DNA of 52,294 nt from Acrasis kona (lineage: Eukaryota > Heterolobosea > Eutetramitea > Acrasida > Acrasidae): NCBI GenBank assembly GCA_026419775.2, contig JAOPGA020000047.1, positions 1 to 52,294 on the forward strand, in the 5' to 3' direction. The notes under the pieces were generated by a model. That model was not told the DNA's origin. It did no database searches and saw only the letters and a program-made list of their open reading frames with translations. Both the position numbers and the translations under genes were made by a program. Below, piece after piece: positions 18,819-28,204 of the stretch; positions within the stretch are counted from its first letter, which is position 1; each line of letters starts with the position of its first letter.

Positions 18819-20657
18819 ATGAGGTGTGTGAGTGTTTTGGCAGCGTTGTTAATGATATGTATGAGCTGCCAAGCAAAGGTAGATGCTATCGTTAGATTTC
18901 GTGTAGACGACCAGCTAGTAGGTTTGTACTTGAATGGTACAAGAATTCTATCTAGTAATGATATATCTTATACTGAAGTACAGCAGACTTCTATCACTAT
19001 TGGAGTAGGAGATGTTATTGCAATACATGGATCGGATGGCGGAGGAGAGGCTTATGGCATACTCATCGAAGTGACTGATAAACAACAAAGAATAATAACA
19101 TCAAGTTCCTCACATTGGCAATGTTGTAGGGCTTCGGAGGGTGCTGATTTTGGCTATAATTTTGCCGGGTTTGAAAACGCAACCTATCCACAATCTGGAC
19201 CTTGGGGAACAAATTCTACACTTATCTCTAGTAATGCTAAATGGATATGGGCAAAGAACGTTTCTAGGGATGAGAGTATTTGCAAAATACAAATTACAAG
19301 CGAAATGTTGAACGCCCTCACACCTACTCCCACTCCAACACCTACTCCAACACGTACACCAACTTCTTCCCCGACACCGACACTTACTCCATCTCCAACG
19401 CCCACTTCAACACCTACTCTAACACCTACCCCTTCCCCAACACCAACACCTACTCCATCTCCAACGCCCACTTCAACACCTACTCCAACAAGTACACCTA
19501 CTCCTTCCCCTTCCCAGACACCTACTCCATCTCCAACACCCAGTCCAACACCTACACTTTCCCCGACCCCAACACTGACACCTACACCCACTCCAACACG
19601 TACGCCTACTCCGACATCTACTCCAACATCTACTCCAACTGAAATATCTACTCCAACTGAAATATCTACTCCGTCGCCTACACCAACTTCATCTTCAACA
19701 CCTACACCTACTCCCACACTCACTCCAATACCTAGTAATACACCCACATCTACAACTACTCCAACATTTATGCCGACACTAACAGCAACAGAAACAAACA
19801 GTCTAATTTCAACACCAACACTAACTCCATCACAAACACCCACTCTGACAGATACTCCAACATTGATACCTACACCTACATCAACTTTAAAAGCTGTTTC
19901 AGCACCATCTATTAAACTAATCCCCACACAACCGCCTTCACTAACACCAACCGCAACACCCACTCCAACACCGACACTATCTCCAACATCCACTCCAACA
20001 CCTACTCCAACAATTACACCAACTCCTTCCTCGACACCGACACCTACTCCAACACCTACTCCGACACCCACTCCTACGCAATCACCTGCAAGAGAGGATA
20101 TTTCTACTCCAGCATCAACACCTTCTATCGCTCCCATCATCACCATCACCATTCCCGTCAAACAACAAATTATCGGTGAAGTACCTGCTGCACCTAGTCT
20201 CGACACTACCGTAGTGTTCAGCGGAAAGTCCGGTAACTCAACAGTAACTGGTACCGCTAACACTCAAGAAATCACTCAGAACACTGAAAAGATTTACTTT
20301 ACTTTCAAAGTAAATAAATATTCTAATTGTCGTGTTTCAGTTGATGTTTATTCATCCACTGGTGCATTTGTTGGAGGTGTCGAATCTGATGTAAATGGCG
20401 TTGGTACTTATAGTGTTGACATAACGGTATTGACAAAGAAGCTCATAATTGGAAGGAACTTTGGTAGTGCTTCATTTGGAATTAGATCTGTAACTGCGGA
20501 ACAACCACTTTATTTACAAACAGATAGCATAGAATTGGTTGTGCAAGCTAAAAAAGCAGATCAGGTTGCTACACTTCCTTCACCGTCAAACTCTTCTTCT
20601 GGAAAGTTAAATTTGAACATTATATTGGTCATTATTGTACTACTAATAAACGTATAA
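18819..20657 (+). CDS. GPI-anchored surface glycoprotein with a long Thr-Pro mucin-like tract
   Basis: From the ATG at 18819 the protein is 612 residues. An in-frame ATG at 18753 would add 22 residues that lack signal-peptide character, so the downstream start [19 protein letters not shown] is preferred. After the signal peptide come about 145 residues of a beta-rich lectin-like or galactose-binding-like ectodomain, with HWQCC and AKWIWAKN segments and N-glycosylation sites. Next is a tract of about 255 residues dominated by TPTP, with STP and SPTP variants. A second beta-sandwich domain ([13 protein letters not shown] to ELVVQAKK) follows. The C-terminus [20 protein letters not shown] is a Ser-rich omega region plus hydrophobic tail, the classic GPI signal. 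It is probably a coat or adhesion protein. Confidence 0.87.
   Translation: MRCVSVLAALLMICMSCQAKVDAIVRFRVDDQLVGLYLNGTRILSSNDISYTEVQQTSITIGVGDVIAIHGSDGGGEAYGILIEVTDKQQRIITSSSSHWQCCRASEGADFGYNFAGFENATYPQSGPWGTNSTLISSNAKWIWAKNVSRDESICKIQITSEMLNALTPTPTPTPTPTRTPTSSPTPTLTPSPTPTSTPTLTPTPSPTPTPTPSPTPTSTPTPTSTPTPSPSQTPTPSPTPSPTPTLSPTPTLTPTPTPTRTPTPTSTPTSTPTEISTPTEISTPSPTPTSSSTPTPTPTLTPIPSNTPTSTTTPTFMPTLTATETNSLISTPTLTPSQTPTLTDTPTLIPTPTSTLKAVSAPSIKLIPTQPPSLTPTATPTPTPTLSPTSTPTPTPTITPTPSSTPTPTPTPTPTPTPTQSPAREDISTPASTPSIAPIITITIPVKQQIIGEVPAAPSLDTTVVFSGKSGNSTVTGTANTQEITQNTEKIYFTFKVNKYSNCRVSVDVYSSTGAFVGGVESDVNGVGTYSVDITVLTKKLIIGRNFGSASFGIRSVTAEQPLYLQTDSIELVVQAKKADQVATLPSPSNSSSGKLNLNIILVIIVLLINV
19318..20090 (+). 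repeat. Hexanucleotide-like repeat coding the Thr-Pro tract
   Basis: Imperfect repeats of ACACCTACTCCA-type units encode (T-P)n. The repeat leaves the antisense frame open as a Val-Gly polymer, which is not a gene. Unit order is irregular and larger duplicated blocks are visible, so copy number probably varies between strains. Confidence 0.9.
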
Positions 20658-20709
20658 AAAATTAAGAACGAAATATGTACTAGTGGTGGGATCTATAGTG
20701 ATCTCAAAT

Positions 20710-20795
20710 GGGGTAATGGTCTAGAAAATTAAAGACATTGGCATGATTTCCGCTTAGGGTGCGGAAGGTTCCGAGTTCAATTCTCGGTTACCCCC
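20710..20795 (+). tRNA. tRNA-Pro (anticodon AGG) with a 14-nt insertion in the D-loop
   Basis: The acceptor stem GGGGTAA pairs perfectly with TTACCCC (20788-20794), and C73 is the eukaryotic proline discriminator. The anticodon stem TCCGC/GCGGA is perfect, with loop TTAGGGT giving AGG. The T arm CCGAG-TTCAATT-CTCGG is perfect and carries a good B box. The D arm begins normally (TGGTCTAG) but 14 nt (AAAATTAAAGACAT, 20725-20738) lie between it and the expected TGGCATGAT. Removing them restores a standard 72-nt tRNA-Pro. The insert could be an intron at a non-canonical site. In support, exon GTCT (20719-20722) can pair with insert AGAC (20733-20736), placing both borders in short unpaired segments as in a relaxed bulge-helix-loop motif. 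If it is not removed, the gene may be a pseudogene. Confidence 0.85.
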
Positions 20796-20797
20796 AC

Positions 20798-20801
20798 TTT
20801 T
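20798..20801 (+). terminator. Pol III terminator of the tRNA gene
   Basis: A TTTT run starts two bases after the discriminator base, the usual RNA polymerase III stop. Confidence 0.75.
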
Positions 20802-20868
20802 AAATGATAACCACAAAATAGAGGTAAAAAACATTGAAAGAATTGTTGTGTTCATTCTAACATCCTAT

Positions 20869-22308
20869 TTAACTTTGGAGGGCCTTGATTAATTGGATCA
20901 AATCTGGTCTGTTTCCAATTCTTTTTTCAGGATCTTCTTGAGGGCGTCCAGTGCTTCTCAACAATGATCTGACATCAGCTGGAGTTAACAATTTCTTACC
21001 ACTGACAGCGCCAGTCTTGACCCAGCTCTGCAGAGCGGCAATACAACCAGAAACACATGGAGTAGCACTGGACGTACCAGAGAAACTCGAAGTGTAAAAT
21101 TGATTCCTGTCCCGAACTCCATCCCCACGATATAAATCGCCATAACCTATCGAAGCAACGTTTTGTCCCCACCCATGTACATCCACTGCAGATCCATAGT
21201 TGGAGAAGGAAAGGCGTTTTGTGCTGTTGCCAGAGCTACCAGCACCCACTAGAATAGCACCCGAGTCAGCTAAGCTTCTGTTAAAAGGGTTCTTCCAATC
21301 TGCAGGGAATCCTTGCTAAAAAGAATTAAAATCATATAAACTCGATAAACATACCTCTCCCTTGTTGTAAATTGGATCGTCAAAGTTGGCATTTCCGTTA
21401 CCAGCAGCTTCGAATACAAGCACGCCTGATTCAGTGGCTACTTTGAGTGCGTGGAAGTTATCTGGCCAATACTCCATGGCGATGACGCTTCCTTGTGGAC
21501 CGAATGCTTGAATCTCGATCAACATGACGTCACCAGGGTCGACAGCCTTTGCTGCTGCCAAAATGGACAATGGAACATTTGGGAAAGCTTTTTCGTTGTT
21601 GTAGCAACTGCCCAAAATCTTTGATTTGGGGGCAATTCCAGTTACACCGAAATCGTTATCATTTGCGGATATAATACCCGTTACTGCGGTTCCGTGATGG
21701 AATTCGTCGTCGCTCGCTGGTGTTCCGTAGATAACCTTGCCTTCGGACTCTTTTAAATCTTCGTGCTCAAAAGTCCAACCTCTTTCGACGTCTATGACTT
21801 TGACATTCTCTCCTTTACCACCTGGTAGGTCATGAATGGCTTTTACGTTGAAGCCACCTGGACCGTTTAAATAATCTTGTTTCTCAACAAAAAGGGGCGT
21901 TTTGTTGGCGTCACGATCTTCAATAATGGATGGATCCTCTGGTAGAGATTTGAGGTAAGCTGCCGTGACAAAGGGTAGTTGGAGGAGTTGACTTTGTAGT
22001 CTTTTTTGCTCTTGTTGATCATTGTTGTTACTCTTGGGATCATAAGGAGCAAGGTCAACGTTAATGTACCTTGATAATTGTTCAAGAGATTGGGAAGGGC
22101 CGTTCATGGAGTTTGCAAAGTGCTTAAAAGTCTCATCATCAACGGTGTGTTTCAAGGTAATTCTTTCTGAGTCGAAGTCGTTCTGAGACATGAACTTTCT
22201 TAATAGTGGCAGGTCTCCTCTATTTGCAACTTGGACAACAAGTTGATATTTTGACTCACATATCGCCAGTGTTGTGAGAAGTACCACCAAGGTGATTAGT
22301 GCTCTCAT
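20869..22308 (-). CDS. Secreted subtilisin-like serine protease (S8)
   Basis: Exons 22308-21355 and 21315-20869 (39-nt intron) encode 466 residues. A signal peptide (MRALITLVVLLTTLAICES) is followed by a propeptide-like region to about residue 150, then the S8 domain. The catalytic residues are visible: Asp173 in VKVIDVERGW, His205 in HHGTAVTGIIS, oxyanion Asn in EAAGNGNANFDD, and Ser in SGTSSATPCVSG. The domain ends soon after, without extra C-terminal modules. The Asp motif reads IDVE rather than the usual DTG/DSG, as in a subset of bacterial-type S8 peptidases. It is likely secreted or lysosomal/phagosomal. Its stop lies about 75 bp from the tRNA gene. Confidence 0.94.
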
Positions 22309-22953
22309 TTTGAAATAGTAATGAACATTGATTTCGGTTCAAAACTATCTTACAAAGATCCATCCAATAGATCCAAGTTTGAACTGAGCAGAAGTCATTG
22401 TCTTTGCTAGTCTAATTTAGAGAGGAGCGACTTGATATTTAATTTCAATCATGCAACATGTGGATCAGACATTGGAATCAGAATCGCGACCACCAACTGA
22501 CTGTAGGTAAGTCAAAGACACCAGCATAGATAAACCAGCTATGTCGAGAGGGCGACTTTGGATAGCTGAACAATGAATAAATTTGTTCAACGTTGCAAAT
22601 TAGTGTAGTTTATTTTAGTACTTTCCTCTTAGCATACTGCTTGCTATACTCTAATGGGTGCAAATGCTTTCTTGAGGAGCACTTACATTTCCTCGTTACA
22701 TTCTATGGGTAGGGACACGGATAAAGTTGTGTTTAAAATTTAAAATGTTTTAGTTTTGTGACGGCGTAATGGTTCGTTCTTCCTGTGGCATCATTTCAAA
22801 TTTCTGTGTGGGAGGTGGTGTTTCTGAAATGGCGAAATATTCGGCGTTGGTAATTGGATGTTGTGATAAATGTTTAACGATCTTCAAAGGTTGTGTGTTT
22901 ATGAATTTTGTAAACCGAGGGCTCCTTGTCCGACCAAAATAAACTAAATCAGA
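22309..22953. other. Divergent intergenic region, nothing recognised
   Basis: This stretch holds the promoters of the subtilase and the deubiquitinase. No RNA gene, repeat or coding frame can be supported. Confidence 0.5.
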
Positions 22954-24150
22954 ATGGGGGTTGCCAGTTCGAAACTGGAGAAGGCTCTTGGAACAGATTT
23001 CCCCGACAGCGAACGATATTTCGGTTTGGATAATGTATGTTTAGTTATTACTACCATCTAATAATGAAGTTTGGGAATACATGTTATGTAAATAGTGTAG
23101 TGCAAAGTCTTTATCACTGCCAAACATTTCGAAAAGAAGTTCTAGACAACCAACAAAAGCAACCGATCGATGTAAATAACATGCTAACCTCACTCGCGGA
23201 ACTATTTCAAATACTAAACAGTCAGGTAATATAATCAATCTTCTACTTTTATAACGTCTGAATAGAAAAAAAAAACAGGTTCTGTTGCTCCAAAGAAATT
23301 CGTAGATCAATTAAGGAGCGAAAGTGAACTATTCAAAAGCAACATGCATCAGGATGCACAAGAGTTTCTAAATTTCCTGCTAAATGCAATTGTTGAGAAC
23401 TTGCAAAAGGCAGCCAATAAAGAGGAATCTAAGAAGACTCTATCAGAAGATGCAAACAAAGTTCAGAATAAACAGGGCAAAGCCAAGCAAACATGGGTCC
23501 ACGATATATTCGAAGGGAAAATGACCAACGAGACAAGATGCATTTGTTGCGAGCATGTATCATCAAGAGAAGAAAGCTTTTTCGACCTGAGCGTTGACAT
23601 TTGCCAAAACTCCTCACTAACACAATGCCTTAATAACTTTTCATCCATGGAGACATTACGGGGCAACAATAAATTCCACTGCGATAGATGTAATTCCCTT
23701 CAAGAAGCACAAAAAAGTATAAAAATTAAAAAACTACCACAAGTCATGGCCATTCAACTCAAAAGATTCAAGTATTCGGAAGAAATACAGAACAATAAAA
23801 AATTGAGTTACAGGGTAGCCTTTCCGTTTGAATTAAAAATGTGTAATACAAGCCAGGACTGCGAAAGTGATCCCGACACACCTTACGAGCTGTTTGCTGT
23901 TGTGCTGCATGTGGGTAGCGGTCCGAATCATGGCCATTACAAAACTGTTGTTAAGAGTTGCGGAAAGTGGTTGTTGTTTGACGATGACTTGGTTGATCTG
24001 GTAGATGAAAAGTATGTGAGGTCTCTTTATGGCTTCCCCAACGACTTTAACGGAACTTCCGACACGGGATACATTTTATTCTACAAATCCATTTCACATG
24101 ACAAGGAAGTTCAACATGTAGAGAAAAAGAATGAACATTATGAGGAATAA
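22954..24150 (+). CDS. Ubiquitin carboxyl-terminal hydrolase, USP12/USP46 type
   Basis: Exons 22954-23034, 23070-23225 and 23266-24150 (introns 35 and 40 nt) give 373 residues, near animal USP12/46. These cysteine proteases remove ubiquitin and in animals are activated by the WD proteins UAF1 and WDR20. Catalytic Cys is in [15 protein letters not shown], His in [12 protein letters not shown], with FDDD following. The fingers Zn site is present ([11 protein letters not shown] and FHCDRCNS). The second intron's 3' site is set by family continuity: Gln then [12 protein letters not shown] matches the animal QKKK...PPKKF segment. The N-terminus [10 protein letters not shown] fits an N-myristoylation signal. 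It is convergent with the mannosidase-like gene, 17 bp between stops. Confidence 0.95.
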
Positions 24151-24167
24151 ATAAATATGTTTAATAA

Positions 24168-26595
24168 CTAGTTTACATTTCTTTTTGTGTCTTGTTTCTT
24201 AAATTTGACAAGAAGGGTCTTGATTTGATTGTTATTTTCTAATTGTACATCTTCAGCCAACAACGACATGGTTTTGACTTGTTCCACTGGATCACTCCAC
24301 CACCGGTCAAAGCTGAATTTCGAGAATTGTTCTGCATCAGCAGCGGCTAACCGTACGATGGACTTGTGCTTATCTGAGGAAGGTGTAATGGACACCAACT
24401 GAATACCTTCGGGTAATGTGCTCTTAACGGCTGAATGTGTGACTTGATTGTTCTTCTTGTATGCTTCTATGGAAGGAAAAGTATTTGGGGATACTTGGCC
24501 CTTCTAGTGATGATAGAAGGAAGAAGCAGGTGAGAGGGTGATGTGAGGATCTAATTTTCCTGCTAATCATGTTGTGGTTGTTTGAGAGAGCATCTAAGGA
24601 GAGTCTAACTACCACCTTCTCTTTTTCTAGTGGGTATTCCCATTCTAGTCTTCCATCTCTATTCAGGACAGCACTCACTGTGCTGTTTACGATCCATGAT
24701 GAAAATTGTAGGTCGGAGGAATCATCTTGTAGGACGACTGCGTCAGATCCTAATGGATCATAACGCTCTGTTTTGAATATGGTCTTCTCAGGTAGAAATG
24801 AGTTGCTTGATTTAACATTAAACCTTATTGTCCTAAGGAAATTAGCTTCACTAGGTGGACCAACGGAATGTTCAATCTCAACCCAATTGGCATCTTGCTC
24901 AAAAGAGTCCTCGCCTACAGAATGATACAATCTAATTACTCTTGATATACCAATTGATGGGCATTGTTGGATTATTTGTTGCACAGCGGATGATGTCCTT
25001 TGGCACGTCCACTTTTGACAATCTGCTGAGGACGATGATGCATCGGACTTGTGAGAAAGTAGATCCTGCCTAATGGTGACTACAGCTCCATTTTTCAAGT
25101 TATTTATGTTCAAATCGTCTCCTCTCACTTCGACCGAATAGAATTCATTTGATAAATTTTCACAAAAAGTCTCTTCTTGTTCTCCATCGTTACTTTTGAT
25201 TGGAGTAGACCTTAGTTGCGTATGCAGTACCTTTAGAAAGTAGGTAGAATAACCAAGAGCAGGTACTTTTTTGTTGGTTTCAAACTTGAGCTCAAAGAGT
25301 TCTGGTCCATACGGAGAAATATTATAGTTGAGTACTTTGTGGTTGAGTTCGTCCAAGACCGTTATGTCCCTTCTATTGACCACCAACGACATGAAATGTT
25401 TCCTGGGATACTCTAAGCTGTTGAAAATGACAATAGGCACTAGATCGTTATTTTTTAAATTTCGCAGATAAGAAGGGTGAGAGCTTGATAGAATATACTG
25501 AGGTTTTGTTGTTGAGATTACTTTTGACAGTTGCACTCCAGTCTCAGAGTTTTCATCTTGACTGGTGTGTGATATAACCGCTACAGTGTCCCTAGTCCTA
25601 TGTAAGGATGAAGAAGACCCCAACGCTGCCTTCTTCAGCTTCATGATGTAATTGTTAACGTTGGAGATTTGATGTTTGTTTAATGTAGGCCAGTCAATGT
25701 TGTAACTGTGTAGATTTTGAAAGTACTGGTTGAATGAAGAGATTTTCATTTCTATCCCAAAATCACGAGACGTCAACTTTGATATCAAGTTGGCGAGGTA
25801 GATGTACATATCGCCATTCAGTACTGGAATAGGTATCAAAACATCCTTAGTACGATAATGCTGCGATAATTGAATGAGTTGGGGTATGAGTTCGTCCGCC
25901 ATTCTTTCAAACTCGACTTTTGACAAAAGTGTGTCAATAATCGAAGAATTTCCGCACGATGTGCCTTGCATCAAGTGCGTAAAAATACTCGAGTTTGTAC
26001 TCTCTTCTATCCACATGAACTGAGTGCGCTTTTCCATTAAGAGCTGTTCATAAAGTTCATCTTCCGATCCAAAAGAAATTTGATTTTTGAATGGTGCGGC
26101 AGCGTTTGACTTGGTCTGAGAGAATAAGGCCCCATCTTCGGACCAACCGGATATTTCAAGATCTGCTCTAGGTATCCGCAAAGTATTTGTAAGAACATTT
26201 ATCCCCCTCGTCAACTCTTCAATGTTAACCCTTTCGTCGGAGATTGATGTATGGCGAGGGCTGTACCTCCCGTTAGCGAATAAAATTTTTTTATTCCGCA
26301 CTAGCTCTTTAAGAGTATTTTGATTCTCTCTTGATGCTTGTCTCCACCAATGTTCGAAAAGCGAAGCGTCCGTCCAAGTAAATCGTTGCAAGTCGTTCGA
26401 CGATAGTGTGTTTATAATATCGTTTAGTAAATTGTTTGTTCCGGTGTCCGAGCAGTGAGAATGAAATACGAAATGTACTGATGTATTCTTCATTTTAACA
26501 AATGCGCTATACTCTGTTGCACTACACCGTATAAGCAATGTTATTATTAAAGCTAGTGAAGGGACTATGTGTTGGCTGCTATGAAACCAAACCAT
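24168..26595 (-). CDS. GH38 alpha-mannosidase homologue lacking catalytic residues
   Basis: A model with exons 26595-24495 and 24466-24168 and a 28-nt intron gives 799 residues. The intron is very short and tentative but restores frame. The N-terminus is a signal peptide. Family blocks of lysosomal class II mannosidases are recognisable: RFTWTDASLFEHWWRQ, FANGRY, ALFSQTKSN, VPALGYSTYFLKVL, EIEHSVGPP and LPEGIQLVSI. The zinc and catalytic motifs are not conserved. HSHNDPGW-type sequence reads HSHCSDTGT, the IDPFGHS nucleophile region reads LEISGWSED, and the HHDA block reads ISHTSQ. It is therefore probably a secreted or lysosomal pseudoenzyme, perhaps a mannose-binding protein or a partner of an active paralogue. 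Many normal coding features argue against a recent pseudogene. Confidence 0.82.
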
Positions 26596-26940
26596 TAATA
26601 CGTTCGAAGTAATCTTTTTCCAAAAACCACCGTAGTTATAGGCTCAACGCTATCGGAAAAGGATAAATTTATTATTAGGAGATACAAATTAGTACCAACC
26701 CTATAGTATTATTTCATATTTATTCAATATTTGTGCGAGGAGTTTTGGGATTTTTCACGTACTGTAAGGTGATGAAGTATTGATGTTGCACTATTAGTGT
26801 GGTGGAGATTTATGGAATAAAATATTGTTGTATAATTATTTTCTATGTCATTTTCAACAAATAACATGAAAGCAACCCAACGTTTTCTTTATGAAATAGA
26901 GCAGTAATACAGTTACAATAATAATTACTAGTTATATAAG

Positions 26941-27150
26941 ATGCCAATTATTATTCTAGTTGGGACCATAAGTATAATCTTACTGATTATAAATAGTGAC
27001 ATCACATTGCGACCAAACTCAACAAAAAAATACAATCAAACCAACACTAAACAAGCAAAGAACCACTGCAGAACCGCTTTATCACAAATAATAAGCTTTA
27101 TTGGAGATTACAGGCTACGACCACACTACAAGAGAGAGCACAGAACATAA
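26941..27150 (+). CDS. Possible small membrane-anchored peptide (69 aa)
   Basis: From ATG the frame begins MPIIILVGTISIILLIINSD, a single hydrophobic helix, followed by a basic, Asn/Lys/Arg-rich segment ending HYKREHRT. There is no family resemblance. The AT-richness of the region makes chance hydrophobic frames common, so this is a weak call. Confidence 0.25.
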   Translation: MPIIILVGTISIILLIINSDITLRPNSTKKYNQTNTKQAKNHCRTALSQIISFIGDYRLRPHYKREHRT

Positions 27151-27244
27151 TCAAACTTACGTGAATATTCATGATGCAACACAAAGGACGACTTAAATAC
27201 ATCAACAAGAGACAATGAACGACGCCTTTAGATAAAAGAAGGTT

Positions 27245-27302
27245 AGGGAGAGATTACTCTCCCTTTACAAAAGAAGATTTTAAGGGAAATTGTTTCCCTT
27301 AA
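27245..27302. repeat. Pair of perfect inverted repeats (hairpins)
   Basis: Hairpin 1 (27245-27264): AGGGAGAG, loop ATTA, CTCTCCCT, 8 bp. Hairpin 2 (27280-27302): TTAAGGGAAA, loop TTG, TTTCCCTTAA, 10 bp. They are 15 bp apart, share AGGGA/TCCCT arms and have no mismatches. They sit about 300 bp upstream of the gene at 27603. They could be part of a structured RNA or a protein-binding site. The function is unknown. Confidence 0.8.
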
Positions 27303-27602
27303 CGAAGATTGTTACCACCAAGATCCGAAAAACTTACAATAAATACTGACCGATTTCTAAAGTGATCTTCGCTTCATTACATAATTCTTGAACCATAAGG
27401 CTTTTGGAAAGTATAAATGATGCTATATTCTAACAATTGAATTCTCTCCTAAAGCTTGTTTAGGTTCATTAGGTGTTCTTGATATGAGTATTTGAACGGG
27501 TGTATTCTCATTCAATGGGTTCTAGAATTCAACGATAAACTACATCCAATTGCTCATACAGTCTGATTGACTAAAGTTTTGTAAAAGTCTGTGGTTGTGA
27601 AA

Positions 27603-28190
27603 ATGTTTAGGAACACTTTTAGATTTTGTACAAGCTCCTTGATACGGCAACACCAGTCTACTGTGCAACCCATAGTAAGAGAATGGCACAAACTTAAAGC
27701 AGTACCAGGACCTAAGATTCCGGAAAAGGATGTTGTTCACGATAGAATTAAACTAATACCAAAAGAGAAAGCAGAGTATTTGTTCGAGAAGTACAGATGG
27801 AGGATCAATAAAACACCGCTACATCTTTTGGTAACCGTACTAGAAGAACATCCTGGAATGAGTGCTCAACAACTCTACGATAAAACCTGCGAGATTTATC
27901 CCGGTGTGTTCCGCGGTAAAAGAATGTTTAAAACAGATCTAGACAAACTTCGGTTGGGTGGATATGTTGTGGTTAAAAAGAACCCCATTGCAAAACAACT
28001 ACCAAAGAACTATCAAGGTTTCATTTACACGATCAACTGGAAGTTAAAGAGACTGATTGTGAAGCAGACATTATTGTACGGTTTGGAGCAAGAAGCACTT
28101 TTAGAAAAAGAAAAGGGACAACAAGAAGAAAATAAATCAGGGGAGGAGAATGTAGATGTACAAGAAGGACAGCAACAACAACAACAATAA
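27603..28190 (+). CDS. Probable mitochondrial protein with helical/winged-helix-like core, unrecognised
   Basis: From ATG 27603 the protein has 195 residues. The start MFRNTFRFCTSSLIRQHQS is Arg/Ser-rich and acid-free, a good mitochondrial presequence. The core contains KAEYLFEKYRWRINKTPLHL, EEHPGMSAQQLYDKTCE and FKTDLDKLRLGGYVVVKK, a helix-helix-hairpin pattern reminiscent of winged helices. The end is acidic and terminates in a Gln run. It could be a lineage-specific mitoribosomal protein or assembly factor; that is inference from composition. It is convergent with the Arp10 gene, 14 bp between stops. Confidence 0.75.
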   Translation: MFRNTFRFCTSSLIRQHQSTVQPIVREWHKLKAVPGPKIPEKDVVHDRIKLIPKEKAEYLFEKYRWRINKTPLHLLVTVLEEHPGMSAQQLYDKTCEIYPGVFRGKRMFKTDLDKLRLGGYVVVKKNPIAKQLPKNYQGFIYTINWKLKRLIVKQTLLYGLEQEALLEKEKGQQEENKSGEENVDVQEGQQQQQQ

Positions 28191-28204
28191 ATGTAAAAAC
28201 AACT

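Larger units (their letters stand above)
26596..27602. other. One-kilobase divergent intergenic region with hairpins
   Basis: Very AT-rich at 26650-27000. It contains a possible 69-residue frame (26941-27150) and two adjacent perfect inverted repeats (27245-27302), listed separately. No tRNA, snRNA or transposon signature was recognised. Confidence 0.5.

Noticed and set aside
19184-20263. Long antisense frame encoding a Val-Gly polymer
   Set aside because: It is the reverse reading of the Thr-Pro hexanucleotide repeats, has no signal or start context, and the sense strand has signal peptide and GPI signal.
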